This document shows positions 56,774-64,000 of a stretch of 64,000 nucleotides of DNA, piece by piece. Under the pieces are notes generated by a model that was given only the letters and a program-made list of their open reading frames with translations, made no database searches and was not told where the DNA came from. Source of the DNA: Paucibacter sp. B2R-40 (GTDB taxonomy: Bacteria; Pseudomonadota; Gammaproteobacteria; Burkholderiales; Burkholderiaceae_C); assembly GCF_025717555.1 (NCBI RefSeq), contig NZ_JAJIRP010000003.1, positions 529,810 to 593,809 of the forward strand, written 5' to 3'. The position numbers and the translations under genes are program-made. Numbering within the stretch: position 1 is the first letter of the stretch; the number at the start of each line of letters is the position of its first letter.

Positions 56774-57223
56774 TTGGTTCGAAATTTCATTTCTCCGCCC
56801 CGCTGCGCGTTCTTCCGCAAGCCAGGGCCGGACCACACCATAGCGCGACCCTACAAATCCCCGGAGCTCTTGCTGCCGGCCGGTGACCTAAAGCGCATGC
56901 GCGCGGCATTTGACTACGGCGCCGATTCCGTCTACGCGGGTCAGCCGCGCTACTCGCTGCTCGCTCGCAACAATGACTTCAAGCTGGAGAACCTGCGCAC
57001 AGGCATCGCCGAGGCGCATGCACGCGGCAAATAGTTCCTCATCGCCAGCAATATCCTGCCGCATAACGACAATCTCAAGGGCTATCTGGCCGATATGGCG
57101 CCGGTCGTCGAGATGAAGCCCGACGCACTGATCATGGTCGACCCAGGCCTGATCATGATGGTGCGTGAGCACCCGGGCTGGGGTCAGGCCTTGCATTACG
57201 AAATTGACCTGTCATCGCCGTAG
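56774..57223 (+). pseudogene. U32-family peptidase (YegQ/TrhP-like) N-terminal remnant
   Basis: The frame reads SPELLLPAGDLKRMRAAFDYGADSVYAGQPRYSLLARNNDF, the N-terminus of U32 peptidases that act in tRNA hydroxylation. It then meets a TAG at 57032-57034 (where the family has Lys), and continues in frame as FLIASNILPHNDNLKGYLADMAPVVEMKPDALIMVDPGLIMMVREHPG before another stop at 57221. The remainder of the roughly 400-residue family protein is missing. It is a dead fragment, and homology starts near 56853. Confidence 0.85.
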
Positions 57224-58019
57224 CGCTCAAGGCTGCGCGTAAAGACTGCTGCGCATGCATCTGTCGGGTCACTTGTCGGGATCTCAAATATGCGGGCAAG
57301 ACCGCACCCGTTGGTGAAATTGCCGGCCTTGTACGACGCCCGGAAGTGAGAATAAGGCGAGATCTTACAACCTGGGCGTTCGTCCATGCAATTGGAATAC
57401 CAGGTAGCAATCCCCAGCGGCAGGCATGGGCACCGTGCCGGCGCCAGCTCTACGCATCCGAATGACACGAACTGGCCTGGACCGTGTGGGCCGCATCATT
57501 GCCCGTAAGCCGACATTGATCAAAACGGTTGGAGAACCGAACGCCAGCTTTGCGGCGCCTGTTTGAACCGTCGGCTTGGAACAGGCCCGGACATTTCAAG
57601 GTCGCTGCCCGCGTAGCAACTCGGTGCCCAACGCCGAATTTCAAAATCAAGGATGGAGTGCTGCACCGCAGCGGAATGCGGCCGGTCGCCTCAGGGCCGT
57701 TTTGGAGAACCATAACCACAAGAACGGGTGCCGTTCAGCGGTCAATCTCACGGGCCGGCGTCGAATTCCTGATGACCGATGACCGTCATACAGCGCTCGC
57801 CTGCCGCCTCCGTCAACGTCAGCTAAGCCCCATCCCTACGACAACTATTTGAGCCTAGTGAAGTTTAAAGTGACTTGGTACACAGGGCGGGTCAGTCCCA
57901 GAAAGCCGTGTAACCGAGTGGCCATGGACCAAAACGGAAAGGGTTGGGGCAGTGCTTGACTTCCCGGTAAGCGCGGCCCGCCTTGGAACAGATTGGTAGC
58001 AACCTTTCCAATCATAGTG
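57224..58019. other. Non-coding region with repeat copy R3
   Basis: No gene is seen in about 800 bases. The middle holds repeat copy R3 in inverted orientation (57391-57610). The remainder (57224-57390 and 57611-58019) has short frames with no recognisable protein pattern. It resembles decayed sequence. Confidence 0.45.
57391..57610 (-). repeat. Dispersed repeat, copy R3 (inverted)
   Basis: On the minus strand it reads GAAATGTCCGGGCCTG, CCGACGGTTCAAACAGG, CAACCGTTTTGATCA, GTCGGCTTACGGGC and GTCATTCGGATGCG, then GGTGCCCATGCCTGCCGCTGGGG. It is the longest copy along with R1. Confidence 0.75.
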
Positions 58020-58670
58020 TCAGACCGACTGGCGTCGGAGAGCTCGACAGCCGACGAAACCCAGGCCGACCAGCATCAAAAACAAAGTCTCCGGCTCTGG
58101 CACCGCAGCCACCCGCACATTGTCCAGCGCCAAGCCGGCGGACCCGTCGACGGTGCTGGAAAAGCTGAGCGTGGTGCTACCGCCGGTGGCAATGAAGTCG
58201 AAAGTCGTCGGCACCCACCCCATCGCGGCCTTAGTGCTATTGCTGTTGTCAAAGCTCAGATTCTGGCTGAAGCCAGCCGCCGAGACGGTGCCGGTCTTGA
58301 CACTCGGGCCGCTGAAGAAATTGCCGCCCAAGTCGAAGCTAACACGGTAGGCCTGCCCGACAAAGGTGGCAATTACCTGGCTTAACGACCCGGCACCGAC
58401 ACCGCTCAAATCCAGAGAGTAGTCGCCGTTGGATGCTTTCCAGGCCAGTGGCCCGACTACGTCCACACTGTCGCCACCGATGGCCCATCCGTTGATCCCG
58501 GTGTTGCCAGCGTTGAATTGTGCGCAGAAAGTGCTGCCCTGCGGGCAAAGCACATCGGCCGAGCCAGTGTTGAAGGCCTCGAAGCTTCCGTTCTGCGTAC
58601 CGGCCGCAACCGATACCGTCGATGCCAGCGCAGCGACCAACCCGAAAACCCCTATGTGAAAGTTCTTCAT
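58020..58670 (-). CDS. PEP-CTERM sorting-domain protein E
   Basis: 216 residues from MKNFHIGVFG. Signal peptide, then a domain starting NGSFEAFNTGSADVLCPQGSTF and with GWAIGGDSVDVVGP, DYSLDLSGVGAGSLSQVI and GLALDNVRVAAV. This pattern is like DUF642/choice-of-anchor C domains of plant and bacterial cell-wall proteins, several of which bind pectin or cellulose. The tail is VPEPETLFLMLVGLGFVGCRALRRQ. The ATG has a weak GGAGCA site ahead. It stands alone between repeat-rich stretches. A role at the cell surface is inferred. Confidence 0.87.
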   Translation of the reverse strand: MKNFHIGVFGLVAALASTVSVAAGTQNGSFEAFNTGSADVLCPQGSTFCAQFNAGNTGINGWAIGGDSVDVVGPLAWKASNGDYSLDLSGVGAGSLSQVIATFVGQAYRVSFDLGGNFFSGPSVKTGTVSAAGFSQNLSFDNSNSTKAAMGWVPTTFDFIATGGSTTLSFSSTVDGSAGLALDNVRVAAVPEPETLFLMLVGLGFVGCRALRRQSV

Positions 58671-59526
58671 GACTTGCTCCAGTTGAAACCACATCAAGCG
58701 ATAGTATGGTGGCAAGTTGGCCGTAGACACCCCCCGGTCTGCGGGGGGGGTAAACGCGCTGAGTCAGCGCCCGAGCCCTACGACATAGGGCTCCTGAATT
58801 GGGTCATGACGGGAAGCGCTCACTCGGATGTGGGCACCGAGTTGCCAAGCAGTCAAGGCCCTCGAAATGTCCGGGGCTGTTCTAGGCCGACAGTTCGAAC
58901 AAGCGCCGCAAAGCTGACGTTTGGTTCGCCGACCGTTTTGGTCAATGGCGGCTTACGGGCAATGATGCGGCCTCAAGGTCCCGGCCAGTTCTTGTCATTC
59001 GGATGCGCTGTGGTGGCGCCAGCAGGGTGCCCAATGCAGTCGCCCGGCTGTCTGCCTTGAGACCTGAGTCTCGTCGGTAAACGGCCATTGGTCAGCGTCC
59101 GCTTTCAGGACGGCAATTCGCCTTCAATCAAAGCGCATCGAGTCGAATGGGCTCTTGCCCTACGGATCCATCTCCCCCAGCTTTTGCAGATTTAGGCCTG
59201 CGCGCCGCAGCCAAACGTAACTCCGAGGGCACAAATGCAGCGCTTTGACTCCGAGAAATGAGTGCACTTCATAGCCAACATGCCAAGTTGAGCGCGGCGA
59301 ACCCGGCCGAAGATCGCTCGGTGGCAGGTGAGATGCAAACCGCCGGCAGCGTGAACTGGTGCATCAAACATTGACATTGAGCATGCTCTTGCTCGCCAAT
59401 GCGCTTACTATGAAAAAGGCCGGTCGAGCAAGCCGGGCTGATTTCGACATGTCACAGTGAAGCAAGTCGCCGCCGGAAGCCGGAATCCTGCTCCACTTGG
59501 CGCTCAAACTCAAACAGGAAACACCG
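58671..59526. other. Non-coding region with repeat copy R2
   Basis: No gene in about 850 bases. A short inverted repeat (CCCCCCGG / GCGGGGGGGG) lies near 58730-58748 upstream of the PEP-CTERM gene E. Repeat copy R2 covers 58863-59032. The stretch 59033-59526 holds no clear feature except the leader of the cache protein. Confidence 0.45.
58863..59032 (+). repeat. Dispersed repeat, copy R2
   Basis: It reads CGAAATGTCCGGGGCTG, GACAGTTCGAACAAGCGCCG, CCGACCGTTTTGGTCAATGG, CGGCTTACGGGCAATGATGC and GTCATTCGGATGCG, then ends at GGGTGCCC. Same orientation as R1. Confidence 0.75.
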
Positions 59527-59997
59527 ATGACAATCTTCAGCGCGTTCAAGAAAACTCTTCAATTACTGCTGGCAAGTCTGGTGATGGCGGGTGCTGCGCA
59601 GGCAGCAGACCAAGGCACAGCGGCCGAAGCCGAAGCCATGGTCAAGAAAGCCGTCGCCTATATAAAGACCAATGGGACGGAAAAAGCCTACGAAGAATTC
59701 ACCAGCGGCAAGTCCTTCAAGGACAGAGACCTATACATCATCGTCTATGACCTGAACGGCAAGAATCTGGCCCAAGGCGCCAATCCCAAGCTGGTCGGCA
59801 AGGACTTGATCGGGCTGAAGGATCCGGACGGCAAGCCGCTGATCCAGATGTTCATCGAGTTAGCCAAAACCAAGGGCAAGGGCTGGGTGGAAGGCTACAA
59901 GTTCCTGAACCCAGTGACGCAAAAAATTGAAGGCAAAGCCATGTACCTCGAGCGCGTCGGCGAAACCCTGGTCGGCTGCGGCGTCTACAAAAACTGA
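59527..59997 (+). CDS. Periplasmic single-cache-domain protein
   Basis: 156 residues from MTIFSAFKKTL with a signal peptide ending AQA|A. The remainder is one cache fold: helix AEAMVKKAVAYIKTNGTEKAYEEF, then KDRDLYIIVYDLNGKNLAQGANPKLVGKDLIGLKDPDGKPLIQMFIELAKTKGKGWVEGYKFLNP and ERVGETLVGCGVYK. Such domains are usually the sensing part of chemoreceptors; here it is free in the periplasm and 95 bases ahead of a chemoreceptor gene. It may bind a small acid and present it to that receptor. Confidence 0.85.
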   Translation: MTIFSAFKKTLQLLLASLVMAGAAQAADQGTAAEAEAMVKKAVAYIKTNGTEKAYEEFTSGKSFKDRDLYIIVYDLNGKNLAQGANPKLVGKDLIGLKDPDGKPLIQMFIELAKTKGKGWVEGYKFLNPVTQKIEGKAMYLERVGETLVGCGVYKN

Positions 59998-60092
59998 CAC
60001 GCTCATTGACGTCTTGCTGAGCGCAGCCCCGCTGCCGCGTGTCGCAGCCGGCAATTTAAGAATTTGACTTCCCTAGCTGCCGGAGCCCACTG

Positions 60093-61637
60093 ATGAATTT
60101 ACGCGAGATGAAGATCGGGCCGCGCCTGAGCCTCGGCTTTGGCGCCATTTTGATGGCCGCCATTGCCCTGCTATTGGGAGCCTTGCTCAGCAACGGCAGC
60201 AGCCGTGCGGCCTTGCTCGACACCCTGCAGCACTCGGCCAGCCAGCAGGATATGGCAGTCGAAATGCACATTGCACTGATCAGCAGCGCGGTGGCGGTGC
60301 GCAATATGGGCCTGCAAACGGAAGTCAACGGGGTGCAGAAAGACGAGGCTGAAGCGAAGAAGCAGCGCGCTATCTACCTCGCTGCCAAAACCAAATTGGG
60401 AACCACCGATCTGGGCGCGGAAGAAAAAGCCATCTTTGCCCGTCTGGCCGAAATTGATAGCCAGATGGACGCACAGTTCAAGGATGCGGTCGACCTCGCG
60501 GCCCAGTTCAATGCCGAGCAAGCCGCTAAGGTCATCACCAGCAAGATTGACCCCTTGCTCAACAAGGCCGTGACTGAGTTGCTGGCCTTCATCGCCATTC
60601 AAAAGCGGAATGGTGACCAAGCCACCGAACAGGCCAATGCGCGCAACGCCACCACCGTCGGCGTGATCAGCATGGCCGGCTCCCTGGTGCTAGCCTTGGC
60701 AGCGCTTATGGCATGGCGCTTGACCGTCAGCATTACACAGCCGCTGCAGATTGCCTTGGCTGCGACCGCGCGGGTGGCCAATGGCGACCTGGTCAGCACT
60801 ATCGCAATTAGCGGCAAGGACGAAGCCGCGCAGTTGCTTGGCGGCCTGCTGGACATGCGCAACGGTCTGGCGCGTATGGTCAGCGAAGTGCGCAGTGGCG
60901 CCGAGAACATCTCCACCGGAGCGAACGAGATTGCCGCTGGCAATGCCGACTTATCGCAACGCACCGAAAGCCAGGCCAGCAATTTGGAGCAAACCGCGGC
61001 CTCGGTCGAGCAGCTCAGCGCCACCGTCAAGAACAATGCCGAAACAGCGCGTCAAGCCAACAGCATGGCTAGCTCAGCCAGCACAGCGGCCGAAAAGGGC
61101 GGTGAGGTGGTGGGTCAGGTGGTGGCGACGATGCAGGAAATCAGCGCTTCGTCGAAGAAGATATCGGACATCATCGGCGTCATCGATGGCATCGCCTTCC
61201 AAACAAATATCTTGGCCCTCAATGCCGCTGTCGAAGCGGCCCGCGCTGGCGAGCAAGGACGTGGTTTTGCCGTCGTTGCCAGCGAGGTGCGCAATTTGGC
61301 CGGTCGTTCAGCCGAGGCCGCGCGCGAGATTAAGACCCTGATCGGTGCCAGCGTCGAGCGGGTCGAAGCCGGCAGCCGCTTGGTCGGCGCGGCCGGTGAG
61401 TCGATGGGCGATATCGTCAGCCAAGTCAAACATGTGGCGACCCTTATCAACGAGATCAGTAGTTCGGCGCACGAACAGACCAGCGGCATCAGTCAGATCA
61501 ATCAGGCGATCACCCAGCTCGATCATGTGACGCAGCAAAACGCAGCACTTGTTGAAGAAGCTGCCGCCGCCGCTGAAAGCCTCAACGGTCAGGCCGCGCG
61601 CATGGTGGAAGTCGTCAGCGTTTTCAAGCTGCATTGA
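60093..61637 (+). CDS. Methyl-accepting chemotaxis protein
   Basis: 514 residues. N-terminal helix ([19 protein letters not shown]), periplasmic four-helix-bundle-size region (to about 190), second helix ([19 protein letters not shown]), HAMP, and a signalling domain with the tip [35 protein letters not shown]. No CheR pentapeptide at the C-terminus. It is of the same type as the receptor at 25607. It follows a free cache-domain protein on the same strand. Confidence 0.93.
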   Translation: MNLREMKIGPRLSLGFGAILMAAIALLLGALLSNGSSRAALLDTLQHSASQQDMAVEMHIALISSAVAVRNMGLQTEVNGVQKDEAEAKKQRAIYLAAKTKLGTTDLGAEEKAIFARLAEIDSQMDAQFKDAVDLAAQFNAEQAAKVITSKIDPLLNKAVTELLAFIAIQKRNGDQATEQANARNATTVGVISMAGSLVLALAALMAWRLTVSITQPLQIALAATARVANGDLVSTIAISGKDEAAQLLGGLLDMRNGLARMVSEVRSGAENISTGANEIAAGNADLSQRTESQASNLEQTAASVEQLSATVKNNAETARQANSMASSASTAAEKGGEVVGQVVATMQEISASSKKISDIIGVIDGIAFQTNILALNAAVEAARAGEQGRGFAVVASEVRNLAGRSAEAAREIKTLIGASVERVEAGSRLVGAAGESMGDIVSQVKHVATLINEISSSAHEQTSGISQINQAITQLDHVTQQNAALVEEAAAAAESLNGQAARMVEVVSVFKLH

Positions 61638-61773
61638 GCTTGGGGCCGGAGGCAGGAAGCACTCGACTCGCGCTCAAGGCGCCTCAGCTCAGGGCTAAAT
61701 CCGCAACAGCTAGCGCTCTCAATGCGCCAAGGCCAAGGCTGCGTAGGCCGCCAATTCACCCAGCACGGGAAGC

Positions 61774-61962
61774 TTGTTTATTGACGTCCCAACGCATGAG
61801 GCAGGCATCGATCTGTGCTTTGCAGAGATGAAGGACCCCGTCAAAGACAAGCTCGAGCGCTTTGGGCTCTTTTCCAGGCTCGGCGAGGAACGTTTTTTCG
61901 CGACGCTCGGTGAAGCAGTAAGCCGCTATCTTGTGTCTCAATCGAGTCGGCCGGGAGCGTGA
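61774..61962 (+). pseudogene. SulP-type transporter C-terminal (STAS) remnant
   Basis: The frame reads DLCFAEMKDPVKDKLERFGLFSRLGEERFFATLGEAVSRYL. This is like the end of the STAS domain of SulP anion transporters, which often has AELKDPVKDRL...GLF and an FxTIGxAV ending. Nothing of the membrane part is upstream, and there is no proper start. It is a fragment left by deletion, followed directly by repeat R4. Confidence 0.65.
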
Positions 61963-62083
61963 GGCCGCAACCTCGCCAGTAAGCCGCCGTTGACCAAATC
62001 GGTCGGAGAACTGAATGTCAGCTTTGCGGCGCTTGTTCGAACTGTCAGCCTGACGCAGGCCGGGACATTTCGAGCGACCTGCC
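61944..62083 (-). repeat. Dispersed repeat, copy R4 (inverted)
   Basis: On the minus strand: CGAAATGTCCCGGCCTG, GACAGTTCGAACAAGCGCCG, CCGACCGATTTGGTCAACGG, CGGCTTACTGGCGAGGTTGC. It is truncated at the far side compared with R1-R3. Confidence 0.72.
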
Positions 62084-62206
62084 CTCGGCCTGCAAGTGAT
62101 TGCTGCGCTGCAAGCATCTATGATCTCCACCCGACGCGTTCGGGCGCCCGCTCTCCGTCGAAGACACTATTCCTCACTGCCAGCGAAGTTCGTCCAGGAG
62201 CATCAC

Positions 62207-62431
62207 ATGGGATCACGTGCCTTGAGTGTTTACCTTGAGGCCGAGCCGGGAAAGCCAACGGCGCTTCCGCGCGCCGGTAGCTCCCTGGAACATCCATTGG
62301 TGTTCGACAGCGCAGCCCAAGAACTCAAGGCGATGGCCGATAAGGGTTTGGTCACCATCATTGACGAGCACCACATGGACTTGCTCGGAGAGAAATTGAT
62401 CGACCGGCTCACCTTCGTGAAGCTGCGTTGA
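62207..62431 (+). CDS. Small hypothetical protein
   Basis: 74 residues, with AGGAG at 62196-62200 six bases ahead of the ATG. It has no signal or membrane segment. The C-terminal half (AAQELKAMADKGLVTIIDEHHMDLLGEKLIDRLTFVKLR) looks like a small helical/strand domain. It ends about 15 bases before the truncated end of an IS21 transposase. No family recognised; the good ribosome site and coding pattern argue that it is real. Confidence 0.5.
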   Translation: MGSRALSVYLEAEPGKPTALPRAGSSLEHPLVFDSAAQELKAMADKGLVTIIDEHHMDLLGEKLIDRLTFVKLR

Positions 62432-62900
62432 CCGCCCCTTGCTGACGGTGCGCGACTTTGACGGTTTGCACGACGCCGTCAATCTCCACCTGCTCCTGGC
62501 TCCAGTCAAATTGGCAGGCGTCTCCCGGCACAAACACCAGCGGCACGAACGCGCCCTTGATGCTTGGCGCCAACTGAGAGGCCTTCCATTGCTTCACGCA
62601 ACGCTGCACGCTGTCATAGGCCCCGCGATAGCCTTCGCTCTGCAGCCCTTCAAACAAACGCTTGGCCGTGCGCCGCTGAGCCTTGGGTAAGTGGCGCTCG
62701 GTTTGCAGCCAGCTCTCCAGCGTGGCTTGAAAGCAGCCCAGCTTGGGCGCGGGTTGATGCTGGCGGACATAACCCAGCGCTTCAATGGTTTGTAGATGCT
62801 TGCGCACCGTGGGCCGCGACAAGTTCAGATCCCGCGCGATGGAGCTGATGCTCTCCTTGCTGACCAAATGCCGCCGCCGGATCTCGGCAATAACTTCCAT
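62432..62900 (-). pseudogene. istA: IS21 transposase IstA, N-terminal fragment
   Basis: From MEVIAEIRRRHLVSKESISSIARDLNLSRPTVRKHL (helix-turn-helix) to the first catalytic Asp in CQFDWSQEQVEIDGV and VKVAH, then it diverges into unrelated codons and stops near 62409. About 150 of some 500 residues remain; the second and third catalytic residues are missing, so it is inactive. Confidence 0.85.
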
Positions 62901-63014
62901 GTTTAACACCCCAGATTCCCCGGCGAAAACGCCGGATGGTTGCACACCCCAGGGTGGAAACTATTGGACGCTGTTTACCCCGGGAATCTGGAAAGTTTTG
63001 CACGCTGTTTCACA
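62432..63014 (-). mobile_element. IS21-family insertion sequence remnant
   Basis: A partial IS21 element: the left end with two terminal repeats at 62955-62978 and 62989-63013 (both of the pattern TGGAAA...TGGACGCTGTTT or TGCACGCTGTTT), then the start of istA. The remainder of istA, all of istB and the right end are lost. The break is near 62447, where IstA homology stops. Confidence 0.82.
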
Positions 63015-63238
63015 GATTCATCAACGCTATTGGGTTCATGAGCTTGTCCATCGCCGCCTTCTTGGGCGTCTCCGGCCGGCCAGGCACCGTCCCGGTCAGC
63101 GATATCACCCGGAACGCCGCATGCCCAGCCGCACCGTCTATGGTGCCGTGCTTCTGGCCATTGGTAGACGCTCAGCCCCAGGGCGCCCTTGGTGATGAAG
63201 AAACTGAGCCAGCAACATCGATCCCTGCCGGCACGACC

Positions 63239-63997
63239 ATGACGCTTCGTTGGAAGCACATGTCGCACGCTTGGACGAAGAACCATTCAACCGAGGATGT
63301 CCAGTTGCACCTGCCGATTGACGGCAGGGTGGCCTACAGAATTGGACTGCGGGAACACATTGCAAGCAAGGGCGCGGCCATGTTAATCGCGCCTGGCTGG
63401 GCATTCACCTGCCAGAGCCCGCCTGGATCGCTGCTGATTCTATGCATCGAGGGCAACTCGTTGTTGGCCGAGCTTGAGGCGCGCCAACCGCACGCCAAGC
63501 ATGCCTGGGCGTTGAGGTCGAAAGTCCTGCCGGCGCAATGCCTGGAGTCGGAATCCTTTCTTCCGTCGCTGGTGGATTTGATCGAGGCAAGGGAACCCGA
63601 TGCGCGCCGCGAACGCGAGGCCGGTCTGATGGGCCGGCTCGCCGAGTTACTCATCAAGGCGCCCGCCATTGCCCGGGTCTCCGCGCTGGAGACCCAGCGT
63701 CTCGCCGCCCTTGAAGAGTGGATCGATGCGCACCTGAGCGAGTCGATCACCATAGGCCGGATGTGCGAGGTGGTCGGCGTTAGCGAGCGCCGGCTCCAGC
63801 AGACCTTCGAGACGCTGCGCGGCATGTCGCCGAAGCGCTGGCTGACTGAGCGAAGACTTGCGTTCGCCCACCGTTTGCTTTGGCAGCGCGATCACAACGG
63901 CGATGTCACGCGCGTCGCCATAGAAGCCGGCTTCGCACATCTCGGCCGCTTTTCTGCGCAGGGCGGATTCAACCGGTCAATGCAACACATTGGCTGA
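63239..63997 (+). CDS. AraC-family transcriptional regulator, possibly N-terminally truncated
   Basis: 252 residues from the ATG in TTMTLRWKHMSHAW. The C-terminal two-helix-turn-helix domain is clear: LEEWIDAHLSESITIGRMCEVVGVSERRLQQTFETLRGMSPKRWLTERRLAFAHRLL and VTRVAIEAGFAHLGRFSAQGGF (about 160-250). The N-terminal part looks like the end of an AraC_binding_2-type domain. Most relatives are near 300 residues, and an IS21 end lies 225 bases upstream, so the start may be lost. Target genes unknown. Confidence 0.8.
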   Translation: MTLRWKHMSHAWTKNHSTEDVQLHLPIDGRVAYRIGLREHIASKGAAMLIAPGWAFTCQSPPGSLLILCIEGNSLLAELEARQPHAKHAWALRSKVLPAQCLESESFLPSLVDLIEAREPDARREREAGLMGRLAELLIKAPAIARVSALETQRLAALEEWIDAHLSESITIGRMCEVVGVSERRLQQTFETLRGMSPKRWLTERRLAFAHRLLWQRDHNGDVTRVAIEAGFAHLGRFSAQGGFNRSMQHIG

Positions 63998-64000
63998 AGA

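Larger units (their letters stand above)
61638..62206. other. Decayed region with SulP remnant and repeat copy R4
   Basis: No intact gene. It contains the SulP remnant at about 61774-61962 and repeat copy R4. The other bases show no clear signal. Confidence 0.45.

Noticed and set aside
57529..57852. Frame of 107 codons next to R3
   Set aside because: It begins inside the repeat, has no ribosome site and no family pattern.
62975..63286. Minus-strand frame of 103 codons and other frames between IS21 and AraC
   Set aside because: No start signals or recognised family; it may be decayed sequence from before the IS insertion but this cannot be supported.
1..64000. CRISPR arrays, rRNA and tRNA genes
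   Set aside because: No regularly spaced direct repeats, no rRNA-like blocks and no cloverleaf with a conserved T-arm were seen by eye. A tRNA scan would be needed to be certain.

Overview
The window is GC-rich, coding-dense DNA that looks like a Burkholderiales bacterium of the Roseateles/Paucibacter/Mitsuaria kind. The clues are a Burkholderia-type trimeric porin, TRAP and AraFGH-type transporters, TonB-dependent receptors, GbpR- and FadR-type regulators, REP-like intergenic hairpins and several PEP-CTERM proteins. The genus is an inference from gene style; no rRNA or tRNA gene was found. Positions 1 to about 55250 form one large pectin and arabinogalactan utilisation island. The remainder is accessory DNA with repeats, gene remnants and two chemotaxis genes.

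Layout. (1) 1-4669: kduD (partial) and kduI on the minus strand, divergent from kdgF and a TonB-dependent receptor; this handles unsaturated galacturonate made by pectate lyases. (2) 4767-7762: a rhamnogalacturonan acetylesterase-like SGNH hydrolase and an S9 peptidase. (3) 7892-23942: a galactan module with dgoD, dgoK, dgoA, a GH35 beta-galactosidase, an SMP-30 lactonase, an AraFGH-type ABC transporter, a GH53 endo-galactanase, an SDR sugar dehydrogenase, a GbpR-like LysR regulator and a second TonB receptor. This is a near-complete De Ley-Doudoroff route from galactan to pyruvate and glyceraldehyde 3-phosphate. (4) 24191-30055: an alpha/beta hydrolase, then a chemoreceptor and a PAS sensor kinase in tandem. 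(5) 30625-36938: two PL1 pectate lyases interleaved with three PEP-CTERM proteins, then a YgjV-like membrane protein. (6) 36843-47478, minus strand: PL10 lyase, a frameshifted periplasmic binding protein, an FAH-family hydrolase, a second PL1-type lyase, kdgK, ketoglutarate semialdehyde dehydrogenase, gudD, kdgD and a FadR-type GntR regulator. (7) 47632-55253, plus strand: uronate dehydrogenase, SMP-30 lactonase, TRAP dctPQM, porin and garD. (8) 55254-64000: two PEP-CTERM genes, a four-copy dispersed repeat, U32-peptidase and SulP-transporter remnants, a periplasmic cache protein plus chemoreceptor, an IS21 remnant and an AraC regulator.

How it works together (inference from families). Extracellular PL1/PL10 lyases, GH53 and GH35 enzymes and the acetylesterase cut pectin, galactan side chains and rhamnogalacturonan. 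TonB receptors and the porin pass fragments into the periplasm. Galacturonate enters through TRAP and is oxidised (Udh, lactonase, GarD/GudD, KdgD, semialdehyde dehydrogenase) to 2-oxoglutarate. Unsaturated galacturonate goes through KdgF, KduI, KduD and KdgK. Galactose goes through the SDR, lactonase, DgoD, DgoK and DgoA. A palindrome, TGAAACACTGTTTCA or a near match, lies upstream of kduI/kdgF, of the first pectate lyase and of kdgK, and suggests one regulator ties the pectin modules together.
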